This document shows, piece after piece, positions 1 through 11,522 of a stretch of 64,000 bases of DNA (its first letter is position 1; every line of letters begins with the position of its first letter). The notes beneath the pieces were generated by a model. The model did no database searches. It was not told where the DNA came from and worked only from the letters and a program-made list of their open reading frames with translations. The stretch is from Cryptomeria japonica. Taxonomy: Eukaryota; Streptophyta; Pinopsida; Cupressales; Cupressaceae. A program made the translations under genes and the position numbers. The stretch covers positions 156,381,454-156,445,453 of the forward strand of contig NC_081405.1 in assembly GCF_030272615.1 (NCBI RefSeq). The letters run 5' to 3'.

Positions 1-432
1 CAACATATCATTCTCATGTGCCAGCCTAATGCATTCCTTGGATCTGTCTTTAAGATATCTGCCAAGATTTTCTTCATTTTTTTTCCGTTCTTCAATCTCC
101 TTGGACATCCTCATAGTTAGGGCTTGCATTTTATTCTTCATGATATTGTTCTCCTGACTCATCTTCTGACATTGTTCTTTAAGGGAATTCTTCTCTTCAT
201 CATCTCGATTTTGTAAAAGTTCCTTCCTTCTAGCTTGAGTAGATGACAACCTCTCCTACAAGATAAGAATGAATTACTTTGTAAAGTTCAGCTCATCTTG
301 CAATTTCAAGTTTTTCATCCTTTCATCATCATAGTCTTCAAGAGCTCCTTCAAGTTGTTTCTCCATACTCATCTCCATGGATTCCAGATTCAGGATCTTC
401 CTTAAGCTATTAGACTTAATCCAAGGCACTAG
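1..432 (-). pseudogene. Element G: coiled-coil Gag-like fragment
   Basis: Read on the minus strand from the primer-binding site leftwards, this open stretch is rich in Glu, Lys, Gln and Leu and looks like a long coiled coil. It has segments such as LTMRMSKEIEERKKNEEN. The same kind of segment (LTIRMSYEIENRRKAKDL) occurs in the Gag-like protein of element F at 16573-17670, so I read this as the same protein family. Two in-frame stops lie near 250-275. The protein runs off the left edge of the window, so zinc knuckles and everything downstream are not visible. Function inferred: structural Gag-like protein of a non-autonomous LTR element. Confidence 0.6.
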
Positions 433-444
433 GCTCTGATACCA
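433..444 (-). other. Element G primer-binding site
   Basis: GCTCTGATACCA on the plus strand is the complement of TGGTATCAGAGC, the initiator tRNA-Met primer-binding site of plant Copia-type elements. It lies one base from the LTR and fixes the element on the minus strand. Confidence 0.85.
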
Positions 445-445
445 A

Positions 446-1378
446 TGGTTGGAATCCAAGAACACTAAGAGGAGGGGTGAATCAGTGTACTGACGGTGAG
501 ATAAATTTTAACCTTATTAACAAAGTGTTTTAGTAATCGGTAACCATAAAATAATAGAACAACGAGTATAAATAATGTCACCACAAGAACATACACCATA
601 ACACAAAGATTTATACATGGAAAACCTCAAAGAGGAAAAACCATAGTGGGATTGGTGACCAACAATATCCATCCACTAGCCAAATGAATAAATATTACAA
701 TAGGGGTCTGCACATGTAGGAAGTCCAACAACCTAGAGCATATTGTTCATCACAAAAGGAGCCCCATTGACTACAAACACCGAATAATAGTTTACAAGAA
801 AAATTATAAACTTAGAGAATGCATCTGCTATGCTAGATGAGTTCTAGTTTAAACACTATCTGTATCGGTTTCCACTATGTCCTCCTTTACTGGTAACTTG
901 ATTTACATACCAAACCTTTAAACCAATAACCAAGACCGACTACAGAATATTATATTCACATACATTTGATCAATATTGTTCGCACAATATCACATCACTA
1001 TATCTCACATCATATGTATATATCTCAATACCATATATTAAATATCCTAATCGGACTAACTTAAATACCCTTCCCAAACAAAAACATAAATGCCTTATGT
1101 CGGCTTACAATGATATTATAATTTATTTGCATGTCGGCCTAGACAAAAATAAATACATTAAAGTTCATGACCGATGTGGCTAATTGCTACCGTGTAGACC
1201 TGTCGGATCAATCTTCTATGTCAGCCTCATATATCGATTCCTAGTTTGCTAGTTTCCCTGAATGTTGGTTGTTGAATCATGAAGACTGGTGGGTATTGGT
1301 TAAGTGACCAACCCAAAATCATATGTGTTGCCATCAATGACAATCACAACTAAACCGAATGAGTGTCAATTGCCAACA
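446..1378 (-). mobile_element. Element G 5' LTR
   Basis: The LTR starts TG (TGGTTGGAATCC) beside the primer site and ends ...TTGCCAACA, the same terminus as the other LTRs here (minus-strand TGTTGGC). Near the primer-site end it has GAGGAGGGGTGAATCA, and at about 616-650 the GGAAAACC...GGAAAAACC motif shared by the Copia LTRs of this window. Its middle resembles LTR H at 63042-64000 in reverse complement, for example the block around CATGTGCAGACCCC. The mate LTR is outside the window, so the right boundary rests on the shared terminus. Confidence 0.7.
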
Positions 1379-3707
1379 AAACCACCTACATATCACTCTA
1401 TTGTTGCAAAGGTGAATATACAAGCTACATATCCCTTACAAAATGTTGAGAAGATTCACACATCTAAAGGCCTGGATTCATTTGATGACTATCTACCTAT
1501 GAGGGGATCCTTTGGTTATATGGATATGCTTCTACATTTAGACTCCACATTGATGCCCATTAACCTAAATAGTGCACTTCACTCATCATTACTACAGATA
1601 GTCAAGGATAGATATGTTGGCATAGCTATGGTGAACATGATGGCTATAGATGATCCTACACAACTTGATACCTAGGTACATGCATGCAAACATGCATAAT
1701 TTGATTAAAAAACTATTAAATTAAATTTTTACTTTTATTTTTTATATAGTCCTAAAATATACATGTTACAAATTTCTATATATTTCTAAGTGTAGTTAGC
1801 TCATATTACTTCCAACTTGGGGATGAAGTGTGTACACAGGCGACACTCAATTGATGCAACTAGTGGACATGTGAGTTTTAAATATTTATACATACATGTT
1901 TATTTATATGTATATACATTCTTTTTAATATTGTAATGTAGAGAAAATTAGGTATTAGTTTTTCACTACTTAAATCAACTATATAATCTAATAATTACAA
2001 GATACATTGAAAGAGGATTGAATCTAATATATCTAGGCTCAATTCCAATGAGGAAACATCTGAGGTGTCGATTGGATTCAACTAGTTAGAGTTGATTATC
2101 CTCTTTATTAGTTGAATTGGGAATGAAATTAGGGTAAAACCATGAATAATTAAACTAAACTGATAGAAACAGTGAGATATAGATGTCCCACAGAGCCACA
2201 AACAAAGATCTAGACAAAAGAAGATGTTTATAACCTATTATCAAAAGTTCGACTTGATTTTTCAGAACCACTTGTAACACAAATTTTCCCTAGTCCACTG
2301 AATTTTCCACCATCAAAAGTTGAACCTATTCATCACTATCAAATCTACTGGATTTCCTAAGTACAACTCTTGTACCTATTTACTACACATAGAAAGAGAG
2401 GAAAATATGTTTGGAATAGTGCTTTGCCTTAGGTCAAACCCTAATTTTGGAATGAACCATGAAATTAAAATGATATATATAATGAAAGATTGTAACAAAA
2501 TAAGTTTACCTTTTGAGAGTAAGGTTGAAATGCTTGAACCAATAATGTATACCTTGATGAAGTTTTGTATGATCTTTGCACAAAGGTTTTAGGGTTTCAT
2601 GTAGGATGTCTTCATAAAACATTGATCATGGATGGAATCGTCAATACTTGAACTTGACTTCACTGCTTCTCCAATGCTTGATGAATGATTGATCACTTGC
2701 TGATTTGAATGTAATTGAGATCTTCAATTTGATTATAGGATTTATTAGCTTAGGATTTCAAATGAGAGGGGTGGACCTCCTTTAATACTTGTCATCCAAA
2801 AAAAAAATTGAATTTTCAAAATAGGCTGACACAGGATCAAATTTCTTGCTCAAGTGAAATGATCATTATGAGGCCCCGATTTAGGGTGTAATTAGGACGA
2901 CTAGAGTGTGGTATTCCCTAGTCTTGATTTCAAACTCCATAATGGGGAGGGAAATGGATAGGTAATGAAAATATAAGATTGAAATGGGGTGTGTACAGAA
3001 TTGATCCACAGTGCAATCGAGCATCAGAAGCTGGAACACCAAAGTGAGTCCTAGGTGAGGACGAAATTTTATGCGAGTACAATTTAGGACACTACATCTA
3101 ATCCCCACTTTAGCGGGAGTATGAGACTAAGCATACACACAATAAAGTACGAAGTTGTATTGAAACACTTTCATCAAGATATCAAAGAGATAAGACACAC
3201 TAAGTCCCCAGGGACCTTAGCATCTTACTACTCTAATATTGAGATAAAAGGGATAGCATAAGAAAGGAGAAATGAAAGAACACATGACTGTACTAGCCTA
3301 GTAAGATTTTCTTAAAATGAAAAATACCAAATTAAAAAGAAAAAGGCTTAGTTTAAAAGGTAACTTGATAATTGAAAACATGTCATGGAGTGTGCAAAGA
3401 GTGAAACACTGAGTGAAGTGTATCCCCCCACATTAAAGCGATTGCAATCGCCTTATCAGGATAAATCTATTTAAAGTAGCATGCATCCAAAATACAATCA
3501 CGTTGCCACAATGAGATTCCCCCAAGAAAAGACAATTCAGAGGATAATGGTCACAAAACATTTATGAAAAAGTATATAAGGGATAGACTAAGTCTGGGGT
3601 TAGTATACTCTTATGATAAATAATGCATATCAAGGATATTTATATTGAATTGACCACATCCCCTAAATGTAAAGCAATAACAAAAACAATGAAAGAAGAG
3701 CACAAGT
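1379..3707. other. Unassigned AT-rich sequence
   Basis: I see no recognisable gene, LTR pair or tandem repeat. A short plus-strand open stretch continues to 1675 with ordinary amino-acid composition and no recognised domain, and another runs 2320-2592. The segment 2880-3120 has the flavour of an old LTR edge but I found no partner. Probably decayed transposon or intergenic sequence. Confidence 0.4.
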
Positions 3708-3738
3708 GGGTATGTGCACAAAGATGGTGGTCAAAAAA
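3708..3738 (+). repeat. Candidate left inverted-repeat arm
   Basis: The 30 bases from 3708 match the reverse complement of 62493-62522 at 29 of 30 positions, sharing GTGCACAAAGATGGTGGTC. Similarity weakens on both sides. The arm lies just outside the sub-terminal motif cluster at 3777-3923, as its partner does on the other side. I could not see a clear target-site duplication, so the exact terminus is not fixed. It could be one end of a DNA transposon or just a dispersed repeat. Confidence 0.5.
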
Positions 3739-3776
3739 GTGGATACCACCTAAAAAAAATGTGAAAAAACAAGCAG

Positions 3777-3923
3777 CATGTATGCGGTATTAAAATTTGC
3801 AATCACTGCGTAAACGCTTAGGTCCGTTGTCCCCGAGCTTGAAGCAAAGATACCGCATACATGGTGTTTTTAGGAAAGTGACCGCGTACACGGTTTTTAG
3901 TCCTAAAAAACCGCATACGCAGT
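3777..3923. repeat. Left sub-terminal motif cluster
   Basis: Five copies in about 150 bp of a roughly 14-bp imperfectly palindromic motif, in both orientations: ATGCGGTAT at 3782, CACTGCGTAAACGCT at 3814, TACCGCATACATGGT at 3851, GACCGCGTACACGGT at 3880 and AACCGCATACGCAGT at 3909. The shared core is CCGYRTACRCGGT. Clusters of short motifs just inside the ends are typical transposase-binding arrays of plant DNA transposons. Related clusters occur at 20160-20348 and 61347-61654. Confidence 0.55.
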
Positions 3924-4015
3924 ACTTGTCAAATTTTTTTTTTCTAAAAACAATTGGGTCTTATTTTCCTTGTGATCGCAACGTTTTTTTCTTCATTTTC
4001 CCCACTAAACTGCAA

Positions 4016-6600
4016 ATGGGCTACCACATTTCTCTAGCCAATGCTATGGATCAAGGTTAGTTTTGCTTAATTTTTGTTTTTATTTCTCTTTTATTCAATT
4101 TTTTTATGTTTTGAATTTAATTTCATTTATTTTTATTAGGTTTTTTAATTTTTTGTTTTAAAAACCAAATTTTGATAATCCAAAAAAACAACAACATGAT
4201 GCACCTCTTGAAAACCCCGAACAAAACCCACAAGATACACCTTGAGCTCCTCCTTTTGACCGTACACCTGATACATAGGAGAAATTGATTAATCTGTTAG
4301 GGCAAAACATGTCTAAAATAAATAGTCTGATTAATAAATTGAAAACATCTGAGCTTGAGCATCACAAATCCCTCACCACTAGCCTAGAAACATTAGCTAG
4401 TGGTGCTAGAGCCATTTCCACACAAATTACAAAATTGGAAAACTTTAGGGATATGTGTCATCAATACTATGCTAGTGGGTCATCATACAAGGGAGTGAAA
4501 AACAAAAATATTAGTAAACAATAAATATGTGCCCTTTTTATTGATCCTAAAACTGGTCAGTCGTTACCTCTTAATGCAAAGAGGTTTCCCATACATTGGT
4601 GGATGGTCTTTGATTATCCACCTTGTAATAATTATGAGGTGCCATTGTATTTTTTGAGAAAGTATACTGTGATTTTGTCCTCAATGTGTGGCCAAACTAT
4701 TTTGACATGAGAGAGTTCCATGGTAGAGGTGGCGGCTCTGCCCAAGATAGACCTGGAGCCCCTAGGCGATTGTCCCCGGAGAGTTGCAGCCCCCTAGCAC
4801 CCAAACCCAAGGTGCATCAAGTTGTCCCTGTAGAGATAAAAGATTCAATAAAGATACAGACTTGCCACAACATTGACTGGTGCCATCATCCATCATGGGA
4901 CATAGTTAGCACACCCTCTTGTACTGGATGATGAGCCATTAGTTCCTCTAGGTGGTGACAGAGAGCCCATTCAACATATGTGTGTCAGTTGCTCAAGGAT
5001 ATGCACAGGGAAGGATGATGAGGCCACTGTAGATGGATCCACATCTCATTCATGCATGATTTTTGGGAGTAGATGTTAGACCTGCATGACTGAGGATGTG
5101 GCGCTGACAGACGAGTTGATGGACATGTCGTTTGGCCATCAGCTACAGACATAGGTGTGTTGATTTGAATTCATAGCATTTTATTTATCAGTCACTTTAA
5201 ATTTGTAATTACATAAATGAATTTTAATTTATACATTGATTAAAAATGATACAAATAATATGTATTTTAGGACGCAGTAGCGGTATCCCATATTCCTCCC
5301 GCAATTACTACAGCTGCAACTTCGATGCCTAAGGTGTAAATTTTGTAGCATGTTAAAATAGAATAGTACACTTTGAATTCAAAAAAATTACAAGATATAC
5401 TAACTGTCTTTAATGATTGGTCCAATTTTTGGTTTGTAGGTGTTGATAGGGCACCAAATGTCACAGATTCATGACATCACACTCTCAGCAATCGATTTTG
5501 GCCTACAAGGCTATATGGTATCATATTTTGTACACCATTTTTTATGTATTGTTTTGATGGAATATGAAAGTCCTTTCATTTTAGATTTTTAAAATTATAT
5601 TTAATATATTATCTGTACTAATATCTCATGTTAATTTTGATTTTTTAGGCTACCCCCTCCACATCTAGGCATCGTCCTAAGCAAAAGAATTCCTCAAAGA
5701 TGCCAAAACATGGGAAGAAGGTAATTTGACACATTTTTAGTTGTATAATTGTTTGAAAATGTTGAAATTGTCTTAGTTGGGATTTGTAGTTTGATTAGTG
5801 TTTTTTTGTCTTACATGTACAATGGCCATTGAGCTATGTGGATTTGTTGAATGCACCAGATTAACTCGTGGATCGAGAGAGGGCCGAGGTATGCATCTTT
5901 ATTTTATTTTCTTGATTTCATGATTATATGCACATGTCCATGTGAACTTGTGATAAATTATAATTTATAATTTTTTCATATAGGAAATATCCATAGCTAC
6001 TTCATCAATGGCGAGCCCTCCTCCATGCACTGGAGAAGCATCTCAGGATCCAATACACTTTTATTTGATATATTACATTGATTGTTTTTAACCTACAATA
6101 CTTATCATTATATTAATTGTATTTAATATTTGATCATTTTTTGTATAGGTAATAGTGATAGTTTCTCCATCGATGGTGAGCCATCCTCAGTCCATTGGAG
6201 AAGCATCTCAGGCACCAATACGTCATTGTTCTCTATATTATAGTTTTTAATTGTTTTTGATGTATTTATGTTAGTGCGTTATATTAATTGTACATTTAAT
6301 CTACAATAGCCCCCTTCTCAGTTCGTCCATAACGTGGATCCTTTTAAGTTTGTCTTCAAGAAAACTCCTAAGACTAACAAGGAGAGGAGAGTGAAGACAT
6401 TAGATCCGAGATTAGCCAATAAGATAATCTACATTTCAATTGCAAAAAATTATATTTAAATGCATAGTTATGTTGTTAATTGTGAACCATTTCCTACAAA
6501 AGAATTCTAACTTGGCTTTTGAATTGTGGTTTTGCATCCATCTATAGAGCCGCATACTACATCGAAGAGGCTCGATTTTGATGATCCACCACAAGTTTAG
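4016..6600 (+). pseudogene. Multi-exon gene of unknown function
   Basis: A plus-strand reading frame runs through credible splice sites. A first exon from ATG 4016 ends at the donor CAAG/GTTAGT (4055). A long exon in one frame covers about 4160-5154 but has stops (near 4252, 4276, 4522, 4708). Then come small exons, all compatible with phase 0: 5271-5333, 5440-5517, 5649-5720, one ending at 5888, 5984-6046, 6149-6211, 6310-6423 and 6550-6600 (stop). Most introns begin GT and end TTTAG or TATAG. The N-terminal part has a helical segment near 4290-4470. Later parts are Ser/Pro/Thr-rich, then basic (FKKTPKTNKERR). The two 63-nt exons are duplicates ending GEASQ, and their donors are GA and GC. 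I recognise no family. Position beside the sub-terminal motifs and converging with the transposase-like gene suggests a second transposon protein; this is inference. Confidence 0.5.
5984..6309 (+). repeat. Tandem duplication of exon plus intron
   Basis: Two copies of a unit of about 164 bp start at 5984 and 6149. Each has a 63-nt exon ending with the same GGAGAAGCATCTCAG, followed by an AT-rich intron with similar sequence. The encoded 21-residue segments differ at many positions, so the duplication is old. Confidence 0.65.
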
Positions 6601-6777
6601 GATCATATAGTGTTAGTTGTGGTCATAGAATGATCAATACATGTAGATGTATTATAAATTTTTATTGTATATCAATTTGGACATGACATATGCCACATTT
6701 TTGTAATACTTGTATTGAGTTGGCAGACATGCCTTTTTTTAATATATATAAATGTTGATATTCGATCCAATAAATGT

Positions 6778-7069
6778 GTTATGAGTTTGTTATTGTGTAT
6801 TCGTTGTATTTTGTGGTTGCCCTTTTATAAATTTAATTTATCATTTACCTATGTAATCAACAATATGAATATAAACAACAAAAATCTATGATATAAAACA
6901 TTGCAATCATGGAATATGATTTGATAAAATTTCTAAAATGTTGAATTAACCCTACAAAACTCCTTGTATTTAGTTCATTATTGTGTATTTTTTGTATTTG
7001 GTGGCTTCCCTTTTATAAATTTAAATGAATATTTTCCTATGTAATCAATAATATGAATATAAACAACAA
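6778..7069 (+). repeat. Direct duplication, about 104 bp, period 188
   Basis: 6778-6881 and 6966-7069 are diverged direct copies, sharing TTATTGTGTATT, CCCTTTTATAAATTTAA and AATATGAATATAAACAACA. They lie in the intergenic region after the multi-exon gene. Confidence 0.7.
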
Positions 7070-7133
7070 TATGTGTGTGGTGCGAGAGCACCATCATGCT
7101 CACAATGGTCAAATTTTGGTTCTCGTGTTTGGG

Positions 7134-7291
7134 GTCATTTGGATCAAAGATGTAAAAGTTTCTCAATTGTTGTCAAAGTTGCTTAATTATTGTCAAAGTT
7201 GTCAAAATTGTCAATGTTTGGCTTCATTTGGATAAAAGATGTAAAATTTGCTCAGTTGTTGTCAAAGTTGCTCAGTTGCAGTCGAAGTTGT
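7134..7291 (+). repeat. Short internal repeats before the satellite
   Basis: The segment TTTGGATCAAAGATGTAAAA plus TTGTTGTCAAAGTTGCT at 7134-7182 recurs at about 7223-7272. TGTCAAAGTTG is repeated several more times up to the first satellite unit, so the satellite's left flank grew by small duplications. Confidence 0.65.
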
Positions 7292-8881
7292 CAAAGTTGC
7301 AAGATAGGATAGAATTGATTTCATTCATAGTGTGCACAAACCAATGTCACAAGCACATTTGGGTGGGAAGGTTTACACAAGGAGTACTCCTCTCATGCAT
7401 CCCAAAGGGTCAAAATGTCAAGAGTCATACCTTACCGACGCGATCTCTCAAGTGCCTTGAGTCCAAACAATTGTCAAACTTTGACAGACTATTTCTTCCA
7501 ATCTAGGACATATGTGAGCGATCCATTTGAACCTGTAGGGTCACATGAGGCTCCTCTATAATGGCCTATCTTGGTTTCTGAGGACTCGGAGCCATTTTCA
7601 ATTGGTAGCATTTTTTCTTTTGCAACAAAAACCGTTAGTTGCATGCAATGCAAAGTTGCAAAATGAGCTAGAATTGATTCAGTTCATCCTATGCAAAAAC
7701 TGATGTCATGAGCACGTCTAGGTGGGAAGTTATACACTAGGAATTCTCCTCTCATGCATCCCAAAGCATTGGAATGTCAATAGTCATACCCTACCGGCGC
7801 GATCTCTCAAGTGCTCTGAGTCCAAAAAATTGTCAAACTTTGACAGATCGTTTCTTCCAATCCAGGACACATATGATCAATTTGTTTGAACTTGTGGGGT
7901 CATATGAGGCTCCTCTACACTGTTCTATCTTGTTTTTTTGATGACTTGGATCCATTTTCAATTGGTACCATTTTTTGGCCTATTACAAAAACTGTCAGTT
8001 GCATGCAATGCAAAGTTGCAAGATAGGCTATAATTTATTCCATTCAACTCGTGCACAAACCGATGTCACAAATGCATCCAGGTGGGTAGATTTATGCTAG
8101 GCATGCTCCTCTCATGCATCCCAAAGCACCGGAACGTCAAGAGCCATACCCTACCGGCATGATCTCTTAACTGCCCTAAGTCCAAAAATATGTCAAACTT
8201 TGACGGACTATTTCTTCCAATCCAGGACATATATGATTAATCTGTTTGAACATGTGGGGTCATGTGAGGCTCCTCTATAATGACCTATCTCAGTTTCTAA
8301 CGATTCAGAGCCATTTTCAATTGGTAGCATTTTTTTGCTTGCTGCAAAAATTGTAAGTTGCTTGCAATGCAAAGTTACAAGATAGGCTAGAATTGATTCG
8401 GTTCGTCCTATGCACAAATTGATGTCACAAACACATCTAGGTGGGCATTTTTACGCTAGGCATGCTCCTCTCATGCATCCCAAAGTGTCAAAACATTGAG
8501 AGTCATATCCTACCAGCGTGATCTCTCAAGTGCCCTAAGTCTAAATAATTGTCAAACTTTGACGAACTGTTTCTTCCAATCCAGGACAGATGTGATTGAT
8601 CTGTTTGAATCTATGGGGTTGCATGAGGCTCCTCTATAATGTCTTATCTCTTTTTTTTACGACTTAGAGCCATTTTTAATTGGTAGCATTTTTTCCCTGT
8701 TGTAAAAACTCTCAGTTGCATGCAATGCAAAGTTGCAAGATAGGCTGGAATTGATTCAGTTCGTCCTATGCACAAATCGACATCACGGACATGTCCAGGT
8801 GGGTAGGTTTATGCTAGGAATTATCTTCTCTTGCATCCTAAAGCATTGGAACATTGAGAGCCATACCCTATTGATGTGATT
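7292..8881 (+). repeat. 359-bp tandem satellite, about 4.4 copies
   Basis: The anchor CAAAGTTGCAAGATAGGCT recurs at 7292, 7651, 8011, 8370 and 8728, giving spacings of 359, 360, 359 and 358 bp. The fifth copy is partial and ends near 8881. Other landmarks recur once per unit: CTCCTCTCATGCATCCCAAA, CGCGATCTCTCAAGTG, GTCAAACTTTGACRGA and GAGCCATTTTCAATTGGTA. Units are diverged but nearly equal in length. No continuous ORF crosses all units. Confidence 0.9.
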
Positions 8882-9116
8882 TAGAAGTTGCTTGACAACT
8901 TTTTTGACAATGTTTTTGAAAATAATGACAATTTTTGCTCAAATTCTATCTAGACTCAATCTATGACTCCTATGACTTGATAATGACTTAACTAATTCTC
9001 CATGATTATACAAGAATCAATAATTCTCATGATTGACCTTATCACATCACATAAACTCAAAACATAGTCACAAAACATAAACACTAAAAATAGTCACAAA
9101 ACATTATAACATATTA

Positions 9117-9368
9117 TTCAAAAATTTGCCTCTAAATATGGTCAAATCAGCTCTTGGTTATTTGAATATACAAAAAAATGTCTTACAAATCATCTCATGG
9201 GATTTTTATACAAAATTTGGCATTACAATATGTGCAATTTAGCTCATCGCCATTTTAATTTACAAAATTTGGCATCTAAATATGTACAAATCAGCTCATT
9301 GCCATTTAAATATACAAACTTATGCCCATAAATATGTACAAATCAGCTTATGGGTATTTATATACAAA
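9117..9368 (+). repeat. 51-bp tandem repeat
   Basis: About five degenerate units of 51-52 bp (one shorter), with landmarks TTGGCATCTAAATATGTACA, AATCAGCTCAT, GCCATTTAAATATACAAA, starting near 9121, 9176, 9215, 9266 and 9318. The last unit overlaps the 3' end of the transposase-like gene, so repeat sequence may supply its last codons. Confidence 0.7.
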
Positions 9369-11522
9369 AAATGAATATAGAACAATTTGTCGATGATATA
9401 TAAAAAATTATCAAAATCATTCTACTCTGAACCATAGAATCAATCAAGTGAGCCTTAATGATCGACTCTAAGTCAAGTATTTCCTCGTGGTCAAATTCGG
9501 GAACTTTCCATAAAATCTTGTTATGAGGTCTACCACGATACTTCATCAAATGAATATTTGTTGCAAAAACAAGGTTAGAGAAATAAAGAATATGTCTCTG
9601 TGTTTCAAAATTCTTGAACAACCAAACATTAGAATTATTGATAGGGTATCTCCTAAGCCATGTTCCTGTCATGACAACAGACCCTATTGAGTACTCAATA
9701 CCCTCTCCATCAATGATTGTGGTTCTCAATTTTTTTTTAGGCTCAACACAATGACACAAATAGTAATCCCTTCCTTCATTATTCTCTTCTACAACAACTG
9801 CATATACATGACCTGAATTTTATAATTAATACCAAAAATAAAGTGTGATGTACAACAAAATGAACCAAAAAGAATACTTGCAAAAAAAATAACCCAAAAA
9901 ATCACCGAAATCCACTAGGTCAGATGCATGGTCAGAATCCACCGATGTCTCCATCTAGCTCAATTGTATTGCTTTGGGAATTTGATATGTATCAATGGGA
10001 ACCAACGGTCTACAAGACCATTTGTCAACCCACTCTTGTGATTCACATTCTTCCCACAAATAATGCATGCATGAAGAGCAAAAACATACCATCTATCTTG
10101 TATAAATTACCAGTGAACTTGCATTTGAAGTCATAAATGAGTGCATGTCACTCGATCCTATAACTTTACAAAAATATAGATAGTTTTCAATGTTAGATTC
10201 AGTGATCAACCAAAAATATCTATGAATCATTGGCGTACCTAGATTACCTGGACCCATCATAGAGTTACACCATCGCACAATTGTTTCTACATCTCTCAAC
10301 TCAACACCACCTTTGTACTTCAAATCTTCTCTAGCTAGGGATCTTTTTACACATGCTCCTACACAATTGTGCTCTCCCTTACCATGTCCAACCTCAATGA
10401 AATTCCAAAAATGTTGTATACCACTTGTCAACCTATAAAACATCCTTGCATTCTTGAATTGTTCGGTGCAATTATCTAACCATATTAAGTGTCAGTTGTA
10501 TTGTATGTTTCTTTCTTTTAAATTATCATAGAAAAATTTAAAGGATCTTTGTACAAACTCTGATGAATGAGTACGATCATCATTTATGGAGAAGTGATAC
10601 TCTCTTACAACCTTTCTATCCTCTTCTGTGCTATCATTTGTATGCATGAATGCTATGTATACAAAAATAGAAACTTGTGTAGAATGATAATGCATATATT
10701 GCACATCATTTTGAGGTTGTCATGTATAATATTCAACAAAATCAACAATAGAGAAAATGGTGCCAAGAGGAAATGTGTCCATACATAACGTGAATTTCTC
10801 ATCTAACCATCAAGCTCTATGTGTATGCATTATGTACTCATAAACTAGTCTCTTGAAACATTTTCATAAATTTAGCTACACATATATCATTTTTGACTAA
10901 CTCACATCTCTTCAAATATTTTCCATCTTTAACTCCATATGTGACTATCTTGTATTTTCCAAAAGAAAATAGTTTCCTACCAATTTCATGTGTGTCTACC
11001 AAATGTACACATCTTGGTAAACATTGCAAAGCACCACATATAGTACAAGAACCTTCCAAACAAGGCATCTTATAATAAATGCAACCATCATGCCTATTAT
11101 ATAGCACACTTGAAATAAGTTCTCTTACCGACTTAGGAGGTGCTTGTATATTGCATTCCTGCAAAACATCGTTAGTGTGCAAAGTAGAACAAATATGACA
11201 AAAAATATCATAGTGCATGGAAAATTCAATATGCATCCTACAACAACACGTGGTGCATACATGATTAATCTTAGTATAAAAAGGTTTTTCCATTTCAAAA
11301 AATCTTTGAGAAATTCTTATTTGAGGAAACTTTTCAAGGAATCTTTCATAAAAAAAATTTTGAGTCATATCCAAATAGTTTTTGGCATGTGGCTCATGAT
11401 TTGTAGACCCGATTCACCTTCTAACAACATCTCTTTGGTTGGGCAAAACTCTTATGTTGTCATGCCAAAAAAATTCAATTAATGCTCTTAGTGCATCAAC
11501 AACCTTGTCCTTGCATGGTAGT
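9358..11522 (-). pseudogene. DDE-transposase-like gene, main part
   Basis: Minus-strand coding sequence that continues, across element F, from 19047-19786. Visible in order: the GRLPCKDKVVDAL region at the F junction (about 11500); a Cys-rich stretch (10838-11374) with pairs such as TCCC and LEGSCTICG; a frameshift near 10850; then VDFVEYYT with QNDVQYMHYHS (10670-10745), VREYHFSINDDRTH (about 10600), WLDNCTEQFKNAR (10450-10485) and FIEVGHGKGEH (10369-10400). I know this order (DFxENYT / REYHFYISDD / WSDGCxxQFK / GHGKGxxDGxGA) from a widespread family of uncharacterised plant and animal proteins that look like DDE transposases. A TGA near 10490 and a TGA after VEYYT break the frame. The 9358-9759 part (GSVVMTGTWLRRYP) is its probable C-terminus. 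Function inferred; not active. Confidence 0.65.
11518..11522. repeat. Target-site duplication of F, left
   Basis: GTAGT directly before the F LTR, matched by GTAGT at 19042-19046. Confidence 0.9.

Noticed and set aside
1304..1675. A 123-codon plus-strand ORF as a gene
   Set aside because: Its first 25 codons lie in LTR G; the rest is short, without recognised domain or splice signals.
7292..8881. The 359-bp repeats as a CRISPR-like array
   Set aside because: Whole units are repeated without unique spacers, and the sequence is plant nuclear.
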